Of a DNA stretch of 6,738 nucleotides, positions 4,309 through 6,738 are shown piece by piece. The notes below the pieces were generated by a model. The model saw nothing but the letters and a program-made list of their open reading frames with translations, was not told where the DNA came from and did no database searches. Origin of the DNA: Burkholderiales bacterium UBA4657 (lineage in GTDB: Bacteria > Pseudomonadota > Gammaproteobacteria > Burkholderiales > Burkholderiaceae_E); assembly GCA_002405475.1 (NCBI GenBank), contig DHLX01000007.1, positions 1-6,738 of the forward strand. The letters are read 5' to 3'. The translations under genes and the position numbers were made by a program. The first letter of the stretch is position 1, and the number at the start of each line of letters is the position of its first letter.

Positions 4309-6738
4309 ATGCCTTATTCGTTCACCGAAATGAAGCGTATTCGCAAAAGCTTTGCTAAACGCCAAGCGGTGCAGGAAGTACCTTACCTGCTAGCGACCCA
4401 ATTAGCCTCATATCGTGCTTTTTTACAGGCCGACACGCCGAATGCCCAGCGTAAAAGCGAAGGCTTGCAGGCGGCCTTTACGTCGGTATTCCCGATTGAA
4501 AGCCATAACAAAATGGCGCGCCTGGAATTCAGCGGCTATCAGCTTGGTACGCCGGTGTTTGATGTCAAGGAATGTCAGCAGCGTGGTCTGACCTACGCCG
4601 CGCCCCTGCGTGCCAAGGTGCGTCTGGTCATCATGGACAAGGAAGCGACCAAGCCGACGGTCAAGGAACTCAAGGAGCAGGAAGTCTACATGGGCGAAAT
4701 GCCGCTCATGACCGATACCGGCTCGTTCGTCATTAACGGTACTGAGCGCGTCATTGTGTCGCAGCTGCACCGTTCCCCCGGCGTGTTTTTTGAGCATGAC
4801 CGTGGTAAAACCCATTCTAGCGGCAAGCTGCTGTTTTCAGCACGCGTGATTCCTTATCGCGGCTCCTGGCTTGACTTTGAATTTGACGCCAAGGATATTT
4901 TGTTCTTCCGCGTTGATCGTCGCCGTAAAATGCCGGTCACGATTTTACTCAAGGCATTGGGATTCAACCCCGAGCAGATTCTGGCGCACTTTTTCAGTTT
5001 TGATCACTTTACCCTGCAATCCGAAGGCGCCTTGATGCAACTGGTGCCCGAGCGCCTGCGCGGCGAAGTGGCCAAATTCGATATTGCCGACAAAAAAGGT
5101 AATGTCATCGTAGCCAAGGACAAGCGCATTACCGCCAAACATATTCGTGAGCTTGATGCCGCGGGTATTAAAATGATTTCAGTACCGGAAGATTTCCTGA
5201 TCGGCCGTGTATTGGCTAATAACGTGATCCATCCTGAAACCGGGGAAATCGTGGCCAACGCCAATGACGAACTGGTGGAAGGTGTTTTGGCAGCCCTGCG
5301 TGATGCGGGCATTCAGGAGATCAAAACCCTGTATACCAACGATCTGGATCAGGGCGCTTATATTTCCCAAACCCTGCGTACCGACGAGACTGTCGATCAA
5401 ATGGCGGCGCGTATTGCCATTTATCGCATGATGCGCCCAGGCGAGCCACCGACCGAAGACGCGGTAGAAGCCTTGTTCAACCGTCTGTTCTTTGCCGAAG
5501 AAACTTACGATCTGTCGAGAGTCGGTCGTATGAAGTTTAACCGCCGCGTCAGTCGTGAAAAGGATGAAGGCCCGATGACGCTGACGAATGAAGACATTCT
5601 CGACGCCATCAAGATTCTGGTCGATCTGCGCAATGGTCGCGGACAGATAGACGATATTGATCACCTGGGCAACCGCCGTGTCCGTTGCGTCGGCGAACTG
5701 GCTGAAAACCAGTTCCGTTCGGGTCTGGTGCGCGTCGAGCGCGCTGTCAAGGAACGTCTGGGTCAGGCTGAAACTGAAAACCTGATGCCGCACGACCTGA
5801 TCAACAGTAAACCGATCAGTGCTGCGATTCGTGAGTTCTTCGGTTCGTCGCAGTTGAGTCAGTTCATGGATCAGACCAACCCGCTGTCTGAAATTACCCA
5901 TAAACGCCGCGTCTCGGCGCTGGGTCCCGGTGGTTTAACGCGTGAACGTGCCGGCTTTGAGGTGCGCGACGTCCACCCCACGCACTATGGTCGTGTCTGC
6001 CCGATTGAAACACCGGAAGGCCCGAACATTGGTCTGATCAACTCGCTGGCCTTGTATGCACGCCTGAACGAATATGGCTTTCTCGAAACACCGTATCGTC
6101 GCGTGGTCGACGGCAAAGTGACCGACCAGATTGACTATCTGTCTGCGATTGAAGAAGGCAAATATGTCATTGCCCAGGCCAATGCGGCCATGGATGCGAC
6201 AGGCCAACTGGTGGATGAGCTGGTGTCATGCCGTGAAGCCGGCGAATTCATGCTGGTCGCGCCTGACAAAGTGCAGTACATGGACGTGGCGCCCTCGCAG
6301 ATTGTCTCGGTCGCGGCTTCGCTGATTCCGTTCCTGGAGCATGACGATGCCAACCGCGCCCTGATGGGTTCCAACATGCAGCGCCAGGCCGTGCCTTGCC
6401 TGCGTCCGGAAAAATCGGTGGTCGGCACCGGGGTCGCGCGCACTTGCGCCGTTGACTCGGGTACGGTGGTGACTGCTACCCGTGGCGGTGTTGTCGATTA
6501 TGTCGATTCCAACCGGATTGTCATCAAGGTCAATGATGATGAAACCCCGGCGGGTGAAGTCGGCGTGGATATTTATAACCTGATTAAATACACGCGCTCG
6601 AACCAGAATACCAACATTAACCAGCGTCCCATCGTCAAGGTGGGTGACAAGATTGCGCGCGGCGATGTCGTCGCCGATGGCGCATCGACCGACCTGGGCG
6701 AATTGGCACTGGGGCAGAACATGCTGGTCGCGTTCATG
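4309..6738 (+). CDS. rpoB: DNA-directed RNA polymerase subunit beta, N-terminal 810 residues (3' end outside window)
   Basis: Beta subunit of RNA polymerase, forming one pincer and half of the active centre. The frame is open from ATG 4309 to the last base, giving 810 codons of a protein of about 1,340-1,370 in the family. It begins MPYSFTEMKRIRKSFAKRQ. The protrusion and lobes include INGTERVIVSQLHRSPGVFF (about 142-161), then KTHSSGKLLFSARVIPYRGS and RRRKMPVTILLKALG. The rifampicin pocket lies at 512-543 (GSSQLSQFMDQTNPLSEITH, then KRRVSALGPGGL). Q518, D521, H531 and S536 correspond to E. coli Q513, D516, H526 and S531, all in the sensitive state. HPTHYGRVCPIETPEGPNIG (556-575) follows. The catalytic and C-terminal beta motifs are beyond the edge. 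rpoC normally follows. No stop or frameshift was found. Confidence 0.98.
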   Translation, partial: MPYSFTEMKRIRKSFAKRQAVQEVPYLLATQLASYRAFLQADTPNAQRKSEGLQAAFTSVFPIESHNKMARLEFSGYQLGTPVFDVKECQQRGLTYAAPLRAKVRLVIMDKEATKPTVKELKEQEVYMGEMPLMTDTGSFVINGTERVIVSQLHRSPGVFFEHDRGKTHSSGKLLFSARVIPYRGSWLDFEFDAKDILFFRVDRRRKMPVTILLKALGFNPEQILAHFFSFDHFTLQSEGALMQLVPERLRGEVAKFDIADKKGNVIVAKDKRITAKHIRELDAAGIKMISVPEDFLIGRVLANNVIHPETGEIVANANDELVEGVLAALRDAGIQEIKTLYTNDLDQGAYISQTLRTDETVDQMAARIAIYRMMRPGEPPTEDAVEALFNRLFFAEETYDLSRVGRMKFNRRVSREKDEGPMTLTNEDILDAIKILVDLRNGRGQIDDIDHLGNRRVRCVGELAENQFRSGLVRVERAVKERLGQAETENLMPHDLINSKPISAAIREFFGSSQLSQFMDQTNPLSEITHKRRVSALGPGGLTRERAGFEVRDVHPTHYGRVCPIETPEGPNIGLINSLALYARLNEYGFLETPYRRVVDGKVTDQIDYLSAIEEGKYVIAQANAAMDATGQLVDELVSCREAGEFMLVAPDKVQYMDVAPSQIVSVAASLIPFLEHDDANRALMGSNMQRQAVPCLRPEKSVVGTGVARTCAVDSGTVVTATRGGVVDYVDSNRIVIKVNDDETPAGEVGVDIYNLIKYTRSNQNTNINQRPIVKVGDKIARGDVVADGASTDLGELALGQNMLVAFM

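Noticed and set aside
5179..5901. 240-codon open frame on the minus strand inside rpoB
   Set aside because: It lies wholly antisense to a highly conserved rpoB segment, resembles no known protein, and is expected from the codon bias of the sense gene.
1..6738. A novel system, mobile element, CRISPR array or transferred island
   Set aside because: Every coding segment is a known core gene in its standard order. No transposase, long direct repeats, spacer array or unidentified protein is present.

Overview
The window is a stretch of the conserved bacterial translation/transcription gene cluster: 3' end of tuf, tRNA-Trp(CCA), secE, nusG, rplK, rplA, rplJ, rplL and the first 810 codons of rpoB, all on the + strand. 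Protein wording points to a betaproteobacterium, most likely Burkholderiales. EF-Tu ends KIKE and carries the GQVLCKPG stretch, RpoB has DQTNPLSEITHKRRVSALG in the rifampicin region, and L10 ends TKFARGLAAVRDQKQSA. The tuf-trnW-secE-nusG order is also usual in that class. This placement is by recollection of family sequences, not by a search.

Layout. Positions 2-529 are domains 2-3 of EF-Tu; a strong GC hairpin (545-566) separates it from tRNA-Trp (578-653). secE (721-1101) and nusG (1101-1658) overlap by one base. After a 117-base spacer come rplK (1776-2207) and rplA (2207-2902), again overlapping by one base. The largest gap (2903-3170) is an L10 (L10-L12 autoregulatory) leader in front of rplJ, which starts at GTG 3171. 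rplL follows (3743-4129). The rplL-rpoB gap (4130-4308) holds an intrinsic terminator/attenuator, a long imperfect hairpin resembling an RNase III site, and a GC-rich structure ahead of the rpoB start at 4309. rpoB is open to the right edge.

How the genes work together. EF-Tu delivers aminoacyl-tRNA to the ribosome, and L11, L1, L10 and L7/L12 form the L1 stalk and the GTPase-associated stalk that EF-Tu meets. NusG ties RNA polymerase (beta subunit, rpoB) to Rho or to the ribosome, and SecE belongs to the SecYEG channel. In well-studied relatives L1 represses rplKA and the L10-L12 complex represses rplJL, while attenuation and processing between rplL and rpoB lower beta output relative to the stalk proteins. 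The non-coding gaps here carry structures consistent with each of these controls.

I see no mobile element, CRISPR array, foreign gene, frameshift or unknown protein. This is a core housekeeping region. The points worth a second look are RNA structures in the gaps, above all a hairpin plus T-run sitting on the rplA stop codon and competing pairings in the rplJ leader. All pairings were made by eye.
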